Below, in pieces: positions 24,912 to 34,183 of a DNA stretch of 64,000 bases. A program made the translations under genes and the position numbers. This DNA is from Caproicibacter fermentans (lineage in GTDB: Bacteria > Bacillota > Clostridia > Oscillospirales > Acutalibacteraceae). Positions within the stretch are counted from its first letter, which is position 1. Every line of letters starts with the position of its first letter. The stretch is taken from NCBI RefSeq assembly GCF_009746625.1, contig NZ_VWXL01000100.1, forward strand, positions 124,001 to 188,000, read 5' to 3'. The notes below the pieces were generated by a model. The model was not told where the DNA came from. It saw nothing but the letters and a program-made list of their open reading frames with translations, and made no database searches.

Positions 24912-27278
24912 TTATGTTTTTTGTACCTGCCAGATTTCTTCGGCATATCCCGTCACGGTGCGGTCACTCGAAAATTTTCCCGAATGTACCAGGTTCATAA
25001 ACTCTTTTCGCGCAAACGCCGCTTGATCGAGATAGTCGCTGTTCGCACGGAGCCTTGCCTCGCGATAGGAGTCGAAATCGTAGAGCAGGAAGTATTGGTC
25101 GGGCCTGTGCCAGGAGGCGCCCTCCAGAAGGGAGTCGGACAGCTCTTTGAAAATGCCGCATCCGCCGTCGTCCAGCGTGCCGTCCGTCAAAGCGTCCAGC
25201 GCGCGTTTGGCGTTCGGATTGTTTTTCAGCAGCGCCTTCGGATCGTAGCTTTCCCGGATCCGGTCCAGTTCTTCCACACGGGCGCCGAAAATATAGTTGT
25301 TCTCAAAGCCGGATTCCCGTACAATCTCGATATTCGCCCCGTCATAGGTACCCAGCGTCGGCGTGCCGTTGAGCATGAATTTCATGTTGCCGGTGCCAGA
25401 GGCCTCCGTGCCCGCCGTCGAAATCTGCTCCGAGAGGTCGGCGGCGCAGACCAGCTTTTCCGCGTAGGATACATTGTAGTTCTGTACGAACACCACGCGG
25501 ATCAGGTCGCGGACGGCGGGGTCAGAATCGACCAGGCGGGCAATCTCGTTGATCAGCTTGATGATCCCCTTCGCGCGGGCGTATCCGGGCGCGGCCTTTG
25601 CGCCGAACAGGAACGCCGTGGGGGTAAAGGATTTCAGGCTGCCGTCCTTGATCCCAAAATAAAGATCCAGGATGGACAGTGCGTTTAAGAACTGGCGCTT
25701 GTACTCATGCAGCCGCTTGACCTGAATATCGAACAGAAAATCGTCCGGGATACTCACGCTTTCCTTTTTCAGGATATAGTCCGAAAGCTGCCGTTTCTTC
25801 TCCCGCTTCACCGCGGCGAATTGCTCCAGAACCGCCGGGTCGTCCGCAAAGCGCTCCAGCCGGCTCAGCAGATTCAGGTCTGTAACCCAGTCCTTTGTGC
25901 CCAGCAGACGGGTGACCAGCGCGGAAAGCTCCGGGTTGCAAAGGGCGAGCCAGCGCCGCTGCGTAATACCGTTCGTCTCGTTCCGGATCAGGCCCGGGGA
26001 GATTTCGTTCCATTCCTTCAAAACGCTGTTTTTCAGAATTTCGGTGTGCAGCTCGGCGACGCCGTTGACCGCGCAGGAGCCGTAGATCGCCAGGTTTGCC
26101 ATATGCGCCGCTCCGTCGCGGATGACCCCGCAGGCCTTCAGATTTTTCGCGGCGGCGCCCCCCGCCGCGAGGAAACTCTTTTTCTGGTATTCGTCGATCC
26201 GCCGCAGCACCGCGCAGACACGCGGCACTGCCTTTTCGTACAACTCAAGGTCCCAGGTTTCCAGCGCTTCCGCCATGACGGTATGGTTGGTATACCGGAA
26301 CGTTTTCTGCGCCGTTTGAAACGCGGGTTCAAAGTCCATTCCGTGTTCCTCGCACAGAATCCGGACCAGCTCGCAAACGGCGGAAGTCGGGTGCGTGTCG
26401 TTGAGCTGAATGGCGGTGAACTCCGGCAGCCGGGTAAAATCCTCGCCGTACCTTTCCACGAATCGTCTGAGAAGGTCTTGAACGGAAGCGCTGCAGAAGA
26501 AGTACTGCTGGCGGATGCGCAGCAGCTTTCCCTCGTCCGTGCTGTCGTTCGGGTACAGTACGCGGGAAAGGTCCTCCGCCCTGTTTTTCCCCTCCACGGC
26601 CCCGTCATAGTCCTGATCGTTGAATTTCGAAAAATCGAATCCTTCAACCGGTTCGCTCTGCCACAGCCGGAGCGTGTTGATCCGCCTGCCGCCGTAACCG
26701 ATGACGGGCATGTCGTAAGGAACGGCCCGAACCGAAAAATCCCCGAAATCCACGTCTGCCGCGTCTCTGTCTTTTCGGATGGACCAAGGATCCCCGAAGC
26801 GGGTCCAGTCGTCCGCGGTTTCCGTCTGGAACCCGTCCTTCAGGCCCTGCCGGAACAGGCCGTAACGGTAGCGGATCCCGTACCCGTCCAGCGGATACCC
26901 GAGGGTCGCGGCGGAATCCAGAAAGCAGGCCGCAAGCCTGCCGAGGCCGCCGTTCCCGAGCGCGGCGTCCTCGATCTCTTCCAGAGAGTTCAGGTCGGAG
27001 CCGTTTTCCCGCAGAACCTGTCTGACTTCTTCCGTCATCCCCAGAGCAAGCAGATTATTGAAAATCAGCCTTCCGACCAAAAACTCCGCTGAAAAATAAT
27101 AAGCGCGTTTTTGTTCCTGATAAATTTTTTTACTTTCCGCCCAAGCCGGCGCAATGCGGTTCATCAGGCATTTTGTAAGCGCGTTGTGCAGCTCGAACGG
27201 CTTTGCGCCCGCAATCGAGCAGCCGCACTGCGCAAGCAGCTCCCGGTTCAGATCCTCTGCCAGTGAACTTTTCTTCAA
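24912..27278 (-). CDS. glgP: Glycogen/starch/maltodextrin phosphorylase
   Basis: 788 residues, GT35. It releases glucose-1-phosphate from alpha-1,4-glucans. Key features: AALGNGGLGRLAACFLDS near residue 110, YGIRYRYGLFRQ, QLNDTHP, the NGITQRRWL active-site segment, and the pyridoxal-phosphate site TAGTEASGTGNMKFMLNGT with the PLP lysine. Length is normal. It has its own promoter with a LacI operator in the spacer and a cre box over the start site. Works with MalQ in maltodextrin breakdown. Confidence 0.97.
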   Translation of the reverse strand: MKKSSLAEDLNRELLAQCGCSIAGAKPFELHNALTKCLMNRIAPAWAESKKIYQEQKRAYYFSAEFLVGRLIFNNLLALGMTEEVRQVLRENGSDLNSLEEIEDAALGNGGLGRLAACFLDSAATLGYPLDGYGIRYRYGLFRQGLKDGFQTETADDWTRFGDPWSIRKDRDAADVDFGDFSVRAVPYDMPVIGYGGRRINTLRLWQSEPVEGFDFSKFNDQDYDGAVEGKNRAEDLSRVLYPNDSTDEGKLLRIRQQYFFCSASVQDLLRRFVERYGEDFTRLPEFTAIQLNDTHPTSAVCELVRILCEEHGMDFEPAFQTAQKTFRYTNHTVMAEALETWDLELYEKAVPRVCAVLRRIDEYQKKSFLAAGGAAAKNLKACGVIRDGAAHMANLAIYGSCAVNGVAELHTEILKNSVLKEWNEISPGLIRNETNGITQRRWLALCNPELSALVTRLLGTKDWVTDLNLLSRLERFADDPAVLEQFAAVKREKKRQLSDYILKKESVSIPDDFLFDIQVKRLHEYKRQFLNALSILDLYFGIKDGSLKSFTPTAFLFGAKAAPGYARAKGIIKLINEIARLVDSDPAVRDLIRVVFVQNYNVSYAEKLVCAADLSEQISTAGTEASGTGNMKFMLNGTPTLGTYDGANIEIVRESGFENNYIFGARVEELDRIRESYDPKALLKNNPNAKRALDALTDGTLDDGGCGIFKELSDSLLEGASWHRPDQYFLLYDFDSYREARLRANSDYLDQAAFARKEFMNLVHSGKFSSDRTVTGYAEEIWQVQKT

Positions 27279-27307
27279 TGCGAAACCCTCCCGTTTTTCT
27301 TAATGTC

Positions 27308-27349
27308 TGAAAGCGCTATCAGAATACCACATATTTTCGAAATTTTCAA
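27308..27349 (-). promoter_or_regulatory. glgP promoter with LacI operator and catabolite (cre) site
   Basis: Minus strand: -35 TTGAAA (plus 27344-27349), 17-nt spacer, -10 TATTCT (27321-27326). The spacer contains the TTTCGAAA palindrome (27335-27342). Overlapping the -10 and start, TGAAAGCGCTATCA (27308-27321) fits the CcpA cre consensus TGWAANCGNTNWCA at every position. Dual control by specific repressor and carbon catabolite repression is inferred. Confidence 0.85.
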
Positions 27350-27472
27350 GTGGTTTTATCGAAAATCACTTGTCCCTTCCGAGCATTCCGGTCTCCTCCG
27401 CCGCCGCGGCTCCGTGACGCAAAAAAACTGAAACGGAAAAATCCGTTCCAGTTCGTGATTTTTCTAAATGGA

Positions 27473-28468
27473 TCAGGCTTTCGGCTTTCCGGTGGACTCC
27501 CTTACCACAAGTTCCGGCATTAAAAGCAGGCGGTTTACATGATTTCCATTCATGATCTGTTCCATCACCATGCAGACATTTTTCCCGATGGCGAGGCGGT
27601 TCTGCCGGATCGTCGTCAGGGACGGCGTTGTGTAAGACGCCAGCGGCAGATCGTCGAACCCGGCGACGCTGACGTCGTCCGGGACGCGAAGTCCCATGCG
27701 GTACAGCTCGCGAAGAACGCCGTGGGCGAGAAGGTCGCTCGCGCACACGATCGCGGTCGCGCCCTCACGGATAAAATAGCCGACAAACTTGTCGGCGCAA
27801 TCCGCCATATAATCCCCGTGCGCCACCAGTTCCTCCCTTACGGTCAACCCGCACTTTTCCATTCCCATGCGGAAGCCGTCAAGGCGCTCCTGGGAAACAC
27901 GGCTGATCGTCTCGCCGTTGAGCATCGCGATATTCCGATGGCCAAGCTCGGCCAGATGCTCCACAACGTGAAAAATCCCCTGCTGATTGTCCACGCCGAC
28001 GCAGGCGACGTTTTTGTTGTAAACGACGTTGTCCAGCAGAACGGTCGGAATCTTTGTTTTTTGCATCTGCGCAATAAAATCATTGTGCAGGGTAAAGCCG
28101 AGCAGAAACCCCGCCGCGTAATGGTTTGCCGTCATGTAATCGTCGTAGTTGTATTCCGATTCCTGATTCATGGCGAGCGGAACGATGGAAACATCCCATT
28201 TTTTCGCCGCGGCCTCCAGCTTAAAGCCCACAATAATATCATAGCCGAATTGTTCAATTCGCTCGTAGCCCATATTTTCAATGAAAACACAAATTCTGGT
28301 CGGATCCGCTCCCGCGCGGTTCTGTTTGGGGATATACCCCATCTTCAGAGCGGTGTTCAGAATCAGCTGCCTGGTTTTGTTGCTGACGTCGCTGGCTCCG
28401 CTCAGCCCTTTCGAGACAGTGCTGACGGACAGGTTCAGCTCGTTCGCGATATCCTTGATAGTAGCCAC
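27473..28468 (-). CDS. LacI-family transcriptional regulator of the maltodextrin genes
   Basis: 331 residues from a GTG at 28468. N-terminal HTH ATIKDIANELNLSVSTVSKGLSG with the hinge NKTRQLILNTALKMGYIP, followed by a periplasmic-binding-like effector domain (RICVFIENMGYERIEQFGYDIIVGF ... TIRQNRLAIGKNVCMVMEQIMNG). Its own promoter and those of glgP and the sugar ABC operon share TTTCGAAA, so it most likely represses all three until an oligosaccharide is present. Autoregulation is inferred. Confidence 0.92.
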   Translation of the reverse strand: MATIKDIANELNLSVSTVSKGLSGASDVSNKTRQLILNTALKMGYIPKQNRAGADPTRICVFIENMGYERIEQFGYDIIVGFKLEAAAKKWDVSIVPLAMNQESEYNYDDYMTANHYAAGFLLGFTLHNDFIAQMQKTKIPTVLLDNVVYNKNVACVGVDNQQGIFHVVEHLAELGHRNIAMLNGETISRVSQERLDGFRMGMEKCGLTVREELVAHGDYMADCADKFVGYFIREGATAIVCASDLLAHGVLRELYRMGLRVPDDVSVAGFDDLPLASYTTPSLTTIRQNRLAIGKNVCMVMEQIMNGNHVNRLLLMPELVVRESTGKPKA

Positions 28469-28503
28469 TGCGTTTTCACATCCGATTTCTAATTTTACGA
28501 AAT

Positions 28504-28548
28504 TTTCGAAACTAGCCTTATTTTATCACAGGACGGTGCCTCTGTCAA
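28504..28548 (-). promoter_or_regulatory. Promoter and operator of the lacI-family gene
   Basis: Minus strand: -35 TTGACA (plus 28543-28548), 17-nt spacer, -10 TAAAAT (28520-28525). TTTCGAAA (28504-28511) lies just past the start site, the third copy of the palindrome in this cluster. Confidence 0.8.
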
Positions 28549-28631
28549 TCAGCGCAGGAAAAATCACCGTTCTTCAGGCTGAGTGCATCCTCTCGAAAGA
28601 GATTCGAAAACGCGCGGTTATTCTCATTTCG

Positions 28632-29744
28632 TCAGGCAAAATCCTCAAATCCGGATGTATCCAGAATCAGGTCGCATAAATCGCCGATTTTCATTTCTTC
28701 CAGATACCGTTCCTCAGCCGGAATCCACCTTTCGAGAAAATCATGCAGCCTTTTTCCGTCGCTGCGAAGAAAGATCCTTCTCTGCTGCACATTCGGCAGG
28801 CAGGTCAGAAAGACGCGATAATCGAAAAAGCTCCTGAAATCCGGGTGAAGGGAATAGCTCCCCTCAACAACCGCGAGGGGCTTCGGCTCCACCTCTACCG
28901 GCGGCAGCATCGTCCCTTTTTGACAGGAATAGGGGCAATAGCGGATTTTTCGCCCTTCGCGCAGCGGAAGCAGAACCTCTTTCAGAAGGCGCTCACGGTC
29001 AATATTTCCTCCGGGCCGTTCCATCCAGTCCGGATCGCGGCGCTCCGGGGGAACATAGAAGTCGTCGATATGAAACACATTACAGCCGAACATCTCCCGA
29101 AGAAGGCCGGCCAGATAAGACTTTCCGCTCCCGCACCTTCCGTCCAGCGCAAGAAGAACGGGCCGCCGCGCATTAACATTGTGAGAAGCGGTCAGCTTCA
29201 TGACGGCCCTGAAAACCGGCAGATAAGCATAATAGGCAGCCTTTGCGACCCGGTAATGCGGAGAGTAGTATTTCTGATATTCCGGGCTGTGACCGATCGG
29301 TTCGCACCCGGAGGAAACGTACCGCGAGAGAAAAGCGTCCATCTCCTCCCCGCCGACGGTGAGCTGCCCTTTCGCGGCCATATTCCTGAGCAGGCTCAGT
29401 TTTTTCTGAAACCGCATCCGGTTTCCTTCGTATGTTCTCGCCGTCGCGGATTGCATCCGGTTCAGCAAGGGGAGGAATTCCTCCGTTTGCTGGCCGGGCT
29501 CCAGGAAAACCCGGCAAAGTTCGTTTCCGATCGGTTCCATCCGAGGCCCTCGGCCTGTGTTCCCCTTTGGTGCCGGCAGGGAAAAAAATTCTTCCTTCAG
29601 CCGGTCCAGACTTTGTCCCGGATCCTTTAAAAAGTGGGAACACCCGAATTCATTCTGATACAGGAGCTTTACATAATCAGCGGGCTTCATATGAGGATAC
29701 GCCCTGCTGTGCCACAGGATTACTTCGGTTAGCTCCTCTTCCAT
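28632..29744 (-). CDS. Uridine kinase-like P-loop protein with an extra N-terminal domain
   Basis: 370 residues. The C-terminal half is a uridine kinase/phosphoribulokinase-type P-loop fold: Walker A LALDGRCGSGKSYLAGLL (about residue 190), VFHIDDFYVPPERRDPDWMERPGGNIDRERL and VVEGSYSLHPDFRSFFD. The N-terminal ~185 residues (VILWHSRAYPHMKPADYVKLLYQNEFGCSHF ...) form a separate helical domain I do not recognise. Relatives of the kinase domain phosphorylate nucleosides or related small molecules; the actual substrate is unknown. It stands alone, with a LacI gene upstream on the same strand ending about 160 bp away. Confidence 0.75.
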   Translation of the reverse strand: MEEELTEVILWHSRAYPHMKPADYVKLLYQNEFGCSHFLKDPGQSLDRLKEEFFSLPAPKGNTGRGPRMEPIGNELCRVFLEPGQQTEEFLPLLNRMQSATARTYEGNRMRFQKKLSLLRNMAAKGQLTVGGEEMDAFLSRYVSSGCEPIGHSPEYQKYYSPHYRVAKAAYYAYLPVFRAVMKLTASHNVNARRPVLLALDGRCGSGKSYLAGLLREMFGCNVFHIDDFYVPPERRDPDWMERPGGNIDRERLLKEVLLPLREGRKIRYCPYSCQKGTMLPPVEVEPKPLAVVEGSYSLHPDFRSFFDYRVFLTCLPNVQQRRIFLRSDGKRLHDFLERWIPAEERYLEEMKIGDLCDLILDTSGFEDFA

Positions 29745-29876
29745 AATATCCCTCCAAGAGTCATTCTAATTTATTATAGCATAGGCGCGGGGGCATGTCG
29801 ACCTGACCGTAAATACTTGTCACTAAAATAACAGCCGCCGCATAGAATGGCATACCTATTTTCGGGAGGAATCACA

Positions 29877-30845
29877 ATGTCGAAAACAAATGGGAAAACG
29901 GATACCCAGGTTGACCGGGAGTTTAAAGCTCTGGCGGACTTTCTCAGCCCTTTCAACGAAAAAGAAGTACAGGACGCAGTGGAAAGGAACCTGGCGTTCT
30001 TTAAGCAGAATGACGAACGAAACTACCAGGCGGCCATCGCTTATTACAATAAGTATAAGCTCTGGGGACTTTACGCCCCGCAGTACGGTATCCGCGAGCT
30101 GGCGGAAAACCGGGCGCAGGCGCTGAACGGCCACATGGAGGACTTCGAGTGGCTTTATCAACGACTCGGCGATTACCGTTCCCGCGTGATCCTGACCAAT
30201 ATTCTGTATTACTGGCTGATGTCGAAATACCCTCGCATCGCGCAGATTCAGGACCATACGTTTCCGCAGTACTTCGACCTCGACCTGGTCCGCTGCGATA
30301 AAAACGAGGTGTTCGTGGACATCGGCGCCTACACCGGCGACACCGTTCTCAGTTATATCAGAACCTTCGGAGAGGATTGCTACAAACGAATTTACTGTTA
30401 CGAAATTCTGCCCGCGGACATAGATCTGATCAAAAAAAACGTGGAGCAGAACAAGCTGAAAAACGTTGAGATCAGAAATAAAGGAGCCGCCGACAAGCCC
30501 GGTACGCTTTATTTGAACAGACCGTCGGATTCCGTTTCCTCCATCGCGCAACTTGTGGAAACAGGCGACATAGAAGTTCCGACCGTTGCCATTGACGACG
30601 ACATCAAAGAGCCGGTCACGTTCATCAAAATGGATATCGAGGGGGCGGAAGAACAGGCCCTCCTGGGCTGCCGCCGGCAGATTGCGGACCATCACCCGAA
30701 GCTGGCCCTCAGCGTCTATCACAATCACAAGGATCTATGGAAGCTGGCGAAAATGATCGAGGGATATGACCCCAGCTACCGTTTTTATCTGCGTTATTAC
30801 GGGAACGCCCTGCTGCCGACCGAATATCTTCTTTACGCCGTCTGA
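29877..30845 (+). CDS. FkbM-family SAM-dependent methyltransferase
   Basis: 322 residues from an ATG at 29877 with GGGAGGAATCACA upstream; an in-frame ATG 30 bases earlier lacks a site. The N-terminal ~150 residues are helical. The FkbM domain then shows DKNEVFVDIGAYTGDTVLSYI (SAM motif I), RIYCYEILPADIDLIKKNV, NKGAADKPGTLYL, and FIKMDIEGAEEQALLGC, the family's DIEGAE motif. Such enzymes O-methylate sugars or other small molecules, often in surface polysaccharide pathways; no such cluster is adjacent. Monocistronic, with its own terminator. Confidence 0.88.
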   Translation: MSKTNGKTDTQVDREFKALADFLSPFNEKEVQDAVERNLAFFKQNDERNYQAAIAYYNKYKLWGLYAPQYGIRELAENRAQALNGHMEDFEWLYQRLGDYRSRVILTNILYYWLMSKYPRIAQIQDHTFPQYFDLDLVRCDKNEVFVDIGAYTGDTVLSYIRTFGEDCYKRIYCYEILPADIDLIKKNVEQNKLKNVEIRNKGAADKPGTLYLNRPSDSVSSIAQLVETGDIEVPTVAIDDDIKEPVTFIKMDIEGAEEQALLGCRRQIADHHPKLALSVYHNHKDLWKLAKMIEGYDPSYRFYLRYYGNALLPTEYLLYAV

Positions 30846-30863
30846 GGAAAAAACTCTGGCAAT

Positions 30864-30905
30864 AAAAAACGCGCCCGCCGTTTTCCGGCGATGGCGCGGT
30901 TTTTT
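30864..30905. terminator. Terminator between FkbM gene and lysozyme remnant
   Basis: AAAAAACGCGCC, CGCCG/CGGCG inner stem, GGCGCGGTTTTTT: near-perfect hairpin with T runs on both strands, serving the convergent genes ending at 30845 and 30918. Confidence 0.75.
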
Positions 30906-30917
30906 GATTTCAAAGGC

Positions 30918-32104
30918 TCAAACGACCGTCACGACGCAGCGGCGCACGGGCTTTTCGCCTGAAACGGTTGAATACAGAGAAGTGGCGCCGGCGCCCGCCG
31001 CCGTAATCTTCACATACCAGCACCCCCCGGCGTTTTTCCGGGATACGACCTTTACCGCCGCGGAATTGCCGCTGGAAAAGGCCGGAAGCCCGGAAATGCC
31101 GTTCGGCGTAAACTTGAAGGTATAGCTTTTTCCCTTTTGCAGGGTAATCGCGGACGGGCTGTCGGAAAGCAGCGAGATATCCCGGGCCTGCGGCGCGGGA
31201 TTCGGATAATCACGGTAGGAATAATCCAAGTCCACCTGGGTGGAAACACCCGGCACGGTGCCGGTATGGGAGTACTGCCAGACGGTATAATTCCCGCTGT
31301 AGCGCGGCGCGCTCACGTCCACATGGGCGACCCATTTATCGTAAGGCGCAAGGGCGGAGCCGGTCAGTTTATTGCCGAGCATGTCGGCATAGCTGTACAC
31401 ACCGGCCCGATACCCGGCGTCCGCGACCGTCTTGCAGAACGCCGCGGCGATGGCAGATACCTGCTCCGCAGGCAATGCGTACTGCGAGTCTTCCTCAATA
31501 TCCAGGAACACCGGGTAGTCAAGGGCTTTTCCATTCAGGATGCTCAGGCACACGTTTGCTTCCTTTCCCGCGTCCGCCTCGTCGAGGGCATAGCTGCGGT
31601 AGTAAAAACGCCGACCTTAAGCCCGGCGGCCTTTGCTCCGTTGTAATTCGCTTCAAAGGCGGTATCCGCCTGCGAAAGCTCGTCGCCGTACTCGGCGCGC
31701 AGAATTGCAAAGCCGACGCCGCTGTTTTTCACCGTGTTCCAGTCGACCGTTTCCTGTTTCTGGGAAACGTCGATTCCCTTCACGCCGACCCGAACCGTAC
31801 AGCTTACGCTGCGGCCGTCCCCCGTTGTCGCCGTGACCAGAGCGGCCCCGGGCCCCGCCGCTTTCACCGTGCCGTGCGAAACCGAGGCGACGGCGGGGTT
31901 ATTCGTATTCCAAAGCATCCCGTAGGTAACATCCGCGCCCCGGAACGACACGGTCAGCTGAGCGCTGTCCCCCACGGCAAGGTTCATGCCGGAAGCGCTG
32001 ATTGCCGGAAGCATCACGTTCGCCGTCGACGCGGCGGAAGCCGGAATTACGGCGGACAGCGCCAGCGCCAGCGTTATAAGCAGGGAAATCCATTTTTTCT
32101 TCAT
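30918..32104 (-). pseudogene. GH25 lysozyme with Ig-like domains, interrupted by a frameshift
   Basis: Two overlapping frames make one protein. The N-terminal frame (31544-32104) has a signal peptide (MKKKWISLLITLALALSAVI then PASA), a Big_2-like Ig domain (GMNLAVGDSAQLTVSF) and the start of a GH25 domain (VKGIDVSQKQETVDWNTVKNSG). The C-terminal frame (30918-31553) carries the rest of the muramidase (YPVFLDIEEDSQ with the catalytic acid pair region, TVWQYSHTG) and a final Ig-like domain. The frames join at a run of five A on the plus strand (31604-31608); one more base there would restore KVGVFYYRSYALDEADAGK. It is a mutation, sequencing error or slippage site. Intact, it would be a secreted peptidoglycan muramidase of about 395 residues. 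Confidence 0.85.
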
Positions 32105-32274
32105 GATATCATCTCTGTTTCTGATTTTTCATTCGCACCCATTATACGCGCGGAGGAACCCACTGTCAATATCATCCAGATTAGCGCAAAAGTCCTACTT
32201 GGAATTTGCCTTCCGCTTGTACCCGCTTCCCCATTTCAGCATTGCGTCCAGCACGGGCTTCAAACTGTAGCCCG

Positions 32275-32736
32275 TTATTCCTCCCGAATCATCTGGCAGT
32301 AAGGCAAATCCTCGAACCCAAGCCTGCGGTACAGGGAAATCGCCTTTTGGTTTGTGGGTTCCGCTTCCAGCCGCACCCGTTTGACATCCGGCGGCAAATG
32401 CTCTTTCAGATAAACGAAAAATTCATGTCCCAGCCCGCAGCCTCGGAAATCCGGCTTTACATAGAGCTCCTCAACCCAAACGACCATGCCGCCCGCCTCC
32501 TGCGAAAAGGTTTTGGCAAGCAGCGCGTAGCCTGCCGTTTGATTCCCGTACTCCAGAAAATAGGCTTCCGCGTACTCCCGCGAACGCATCAGTTCCTGAA
32601 ACGCGGCTTCAAAATGCCGCCGGGGTATCTTGTGGCAGACCGCGTCGGAAGAGTAAAAATCCTCCGCCATTTCGAGATATGCCTCCCGGTCGTCTTTTCT
32701 GATTTTTCTTACCATAGTCGGCGTTTTTACCCCCAT
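32275..32736 (-). CDS. GNAT-family N-acetyltransferase
   Basis: 153 residues (or 146 if starting at the internal ATG, MVRKIRKDDRE). The GNAT fold is clear: VVWVEELYVKPDFRGCGLGHEFFVYL with the acetyl-CoA binding R/Q-x-x-G-x-G/A motif as RGCGLG, then VRLEAEPTNQKAISLYRRLGFEDL. Substrate unknown. Starts 3 bp after the MFS exporter stop, so it is co-transcribed with a Mef-like drug exporter; antibiotic or polyamine acetylation is possible but unproven. Confidence 0.85.
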   Translation of the reverse strand: MGVKTPTMVRKIRKDDREAYLEMAEDFYSSDAVCHKIPRRHFEAAFQELMRSREYAEAYFLEYGNQTAGYALLAKTFSQEAGGMVVWVEELYVKPDFRGCGLGHEFFVYLKEHLPPDVKRVRLEAEPTNQKAISLYRRLGFEDLPYCQMIREE

Positions 32737-32739
32737 TCT

Positions 32740-34032
32740 TTATTTTTCCCGAAGGCTTTTCAGATTCCGGCTCCGATACCAGCATACGCTCAGCAAAAAT
32801 CCCAAAACCCCGGTGCACAAAAACATGACCGCCATTCCGCTGCCGCTGCCGGAGCCCACAAGTTTTTGAAGGGTAACGGCCAGCGGCGACCGGCTTTTCA
32901 TAAATGGCTCAAACACGTAATCGGCCAAAGCACCCCCCAACAGTGTTCCCAGCGGGATGGTACCGAACTGAACGGCATTTCTGACCGCGAAAACCCGCCC
33001 CTGAATTTCCTCCGGCACCGTGTGATATAAAATGACATTCTGGCCCGCCGCGACAAACGGAATAGGGACGCTCGCGGCAAGCGCCGCGACAATCCAAACC
33101 GGCACCGTCCGCCCCAGTCCCATCAGGACGTCGCCGAACAGGAAAGAAAACGCGGCGGAAAAATAGATCAGGCGGATTTTATTTTCGGGCAATTTTACAA
33201 AGGAGACAATCAGTCCCCCAAGGACACCGCCAAACCCAATCAATCCGCTGACAACGCCCAGTGTCATTTCGTTCTGCCCGCTTCTCGAAAGGATCATGGC
33301 AGGCAGGATGTTTTCATATGTAATGTTGGAAAAGAAATTCATGACCGCCATGCTGAAAATAAGCGAAAGCAGACCCCTGCGGCTAACCAGAAAACGAAAC
33401 CCCTCCCGGCAGTCCGTTAAGAGGTGCCGCCGCTCGGTCTGCTCGCGATGTGCCCGGTGCTCCGGAATTCGGATCCGGAACAGAAGAACCGAAAAGGCAA
33501 AGAAAAAAGTCAGCAGGTCAAACGCAAGCACTCCCGCAAGGCCAAAGAACGAACTGGCGAACGCAGCCAGCGTGGGCGTCGCAACGGTAATCATGGATTT
33601 TGAAAACGAATTCATTCCGCTGACTTTTTCATACTGTTCCCGGGGAACCAGCCTCCCAACCGCGACAGCCGTCGCCGGAAGCTGAAACGCGTTCATCGCC
33701 CCGGTAACCGCGTTGACCAGATAAATCTGCCAGATTTCAAATTTGCCCGTGAAAAATAAAGCCAGCACGGTCAGAGAACACAGCGACGCGATCGAATCCG
33801 TCCAGAGGAGAATTGGTTTCTTCCTGTGCCGGTCGGTGAATGCCCCCGCGAATAAACTGACGGCGACATACGGCAAATAGGAAAAGAAGGTTAACAGCGA
33901 CACGGTCATCGCGGATTGCGTCCGTGCATAAGCCCACAAAATCAACGCGAATCCGGTCATGGAGCTGCCCAGCTCCGATATGGATTGACTGAGCCAGAAC
34001 AGCAAAAATGTTCGATCCTGATTTTTTTTCAC
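32740..34032 (-). CDS. MFS exporter, macrolide-efflux (MefA)-like family
   Basis: 430 residues, twelve predicted helices. The N-terminal FLLFWLSQSISELGSSMTGFAL, the cytoplasmic AGAFTDRHRKKPILLWTD motif A and NAFQLPATAVAVGRLVPREQYEKVSGMNSF match the MFS_3/MefA-type exporters. Members expel macrolides or other drugs, but many are uncharacterised, so the substrate is inference. It is preceded by a 17-codon leader ORF in a foldable leader and followed by a GNAT gene. Confidence 0.87.
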   Translation of the reverse strand: MKKNQDRTFLLFWLSQSISELGSSMTGFALILWAYARTQSAMTVSLLTFFSYLPYVAVSLFAGAFTDRHRKKPILLWTDSIASLCSLTVLALFFTGKFEIWQIYLVNAVTGAMNAFQLPATAVAVGRLVPREQYEKVSGMNSFSKSMITVATPTLAAFASSFFGLAGVLAFDLLTFFFAFSVLLFRIRIPEHRAHREQTERRHLLTDCREGFRFLVSRRGLLSLIFSMAVMNFFSNITYENILPAMILSRSGQNEMTLGVVSGLIGFGGVLGGLIVSFVKLPENKIRLIYFSAAFSFLFGDVLMGLGRTVPVWIVAALAASVPIPFVAAGQNVILYHTVPEEIQGRVFAVRNAVQFGTIPLGTLLGGALADYVFEPFMKSRSPLAVTLQKLVGSGSGSGMAVMFLCTGVLGFLLSVCWYRSRNLKSLREK

Positions 34033-34129
34033 TCGGTTCCATCCTTTTCAGTAATCTTTATATACCAAAAAGTACAAAACCCGACGCGGACGATCCTGTA
34101 ATTGCGCTCTGTACCGGCATCGCCCTTTG

Positions 34130-34183
34130 TCAGACCTTGTACAGAGTGAAAGCATTCATCATAAGAAACGGCGCACGCCGCAT
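34130..34183 (-). CDS. 17-codon leader peptide ahead of the Mef-like exporter
   Basis: An ATG at 34183 with a strong GGAGGTG site opens a frame encoding MRRAPFLMMNAFTLYKV and a TGA at 34130-34132. Its last codons lie in the 5' arm of a perfect 8-bp stem, CTCTGTAC/GTACAGAG. The 3' arm could alternatively pair with TGTAC just before TTTTT near 34070. This is the layout of ribosome-stalling attenuators in front of erm, mef/msr and tet genes. No good promoter was found between the AAA gene stop and this ORF, so readthrough from the AAA operon or a promoter inside it is assumed. Confidence 0.5.
   Translation of the reverse strand: MRRAPFLMMNAFTLYKV

Noticed and set aside
24623-24946. 107-codon minus-strand ORF between the sugar-binding protein gene and glgP
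   Set aside because: It covers the promoter and operator of the ABC operon, has no recognisable domain, a basic low-complexity composition and no supported start; treated as a chance frame.
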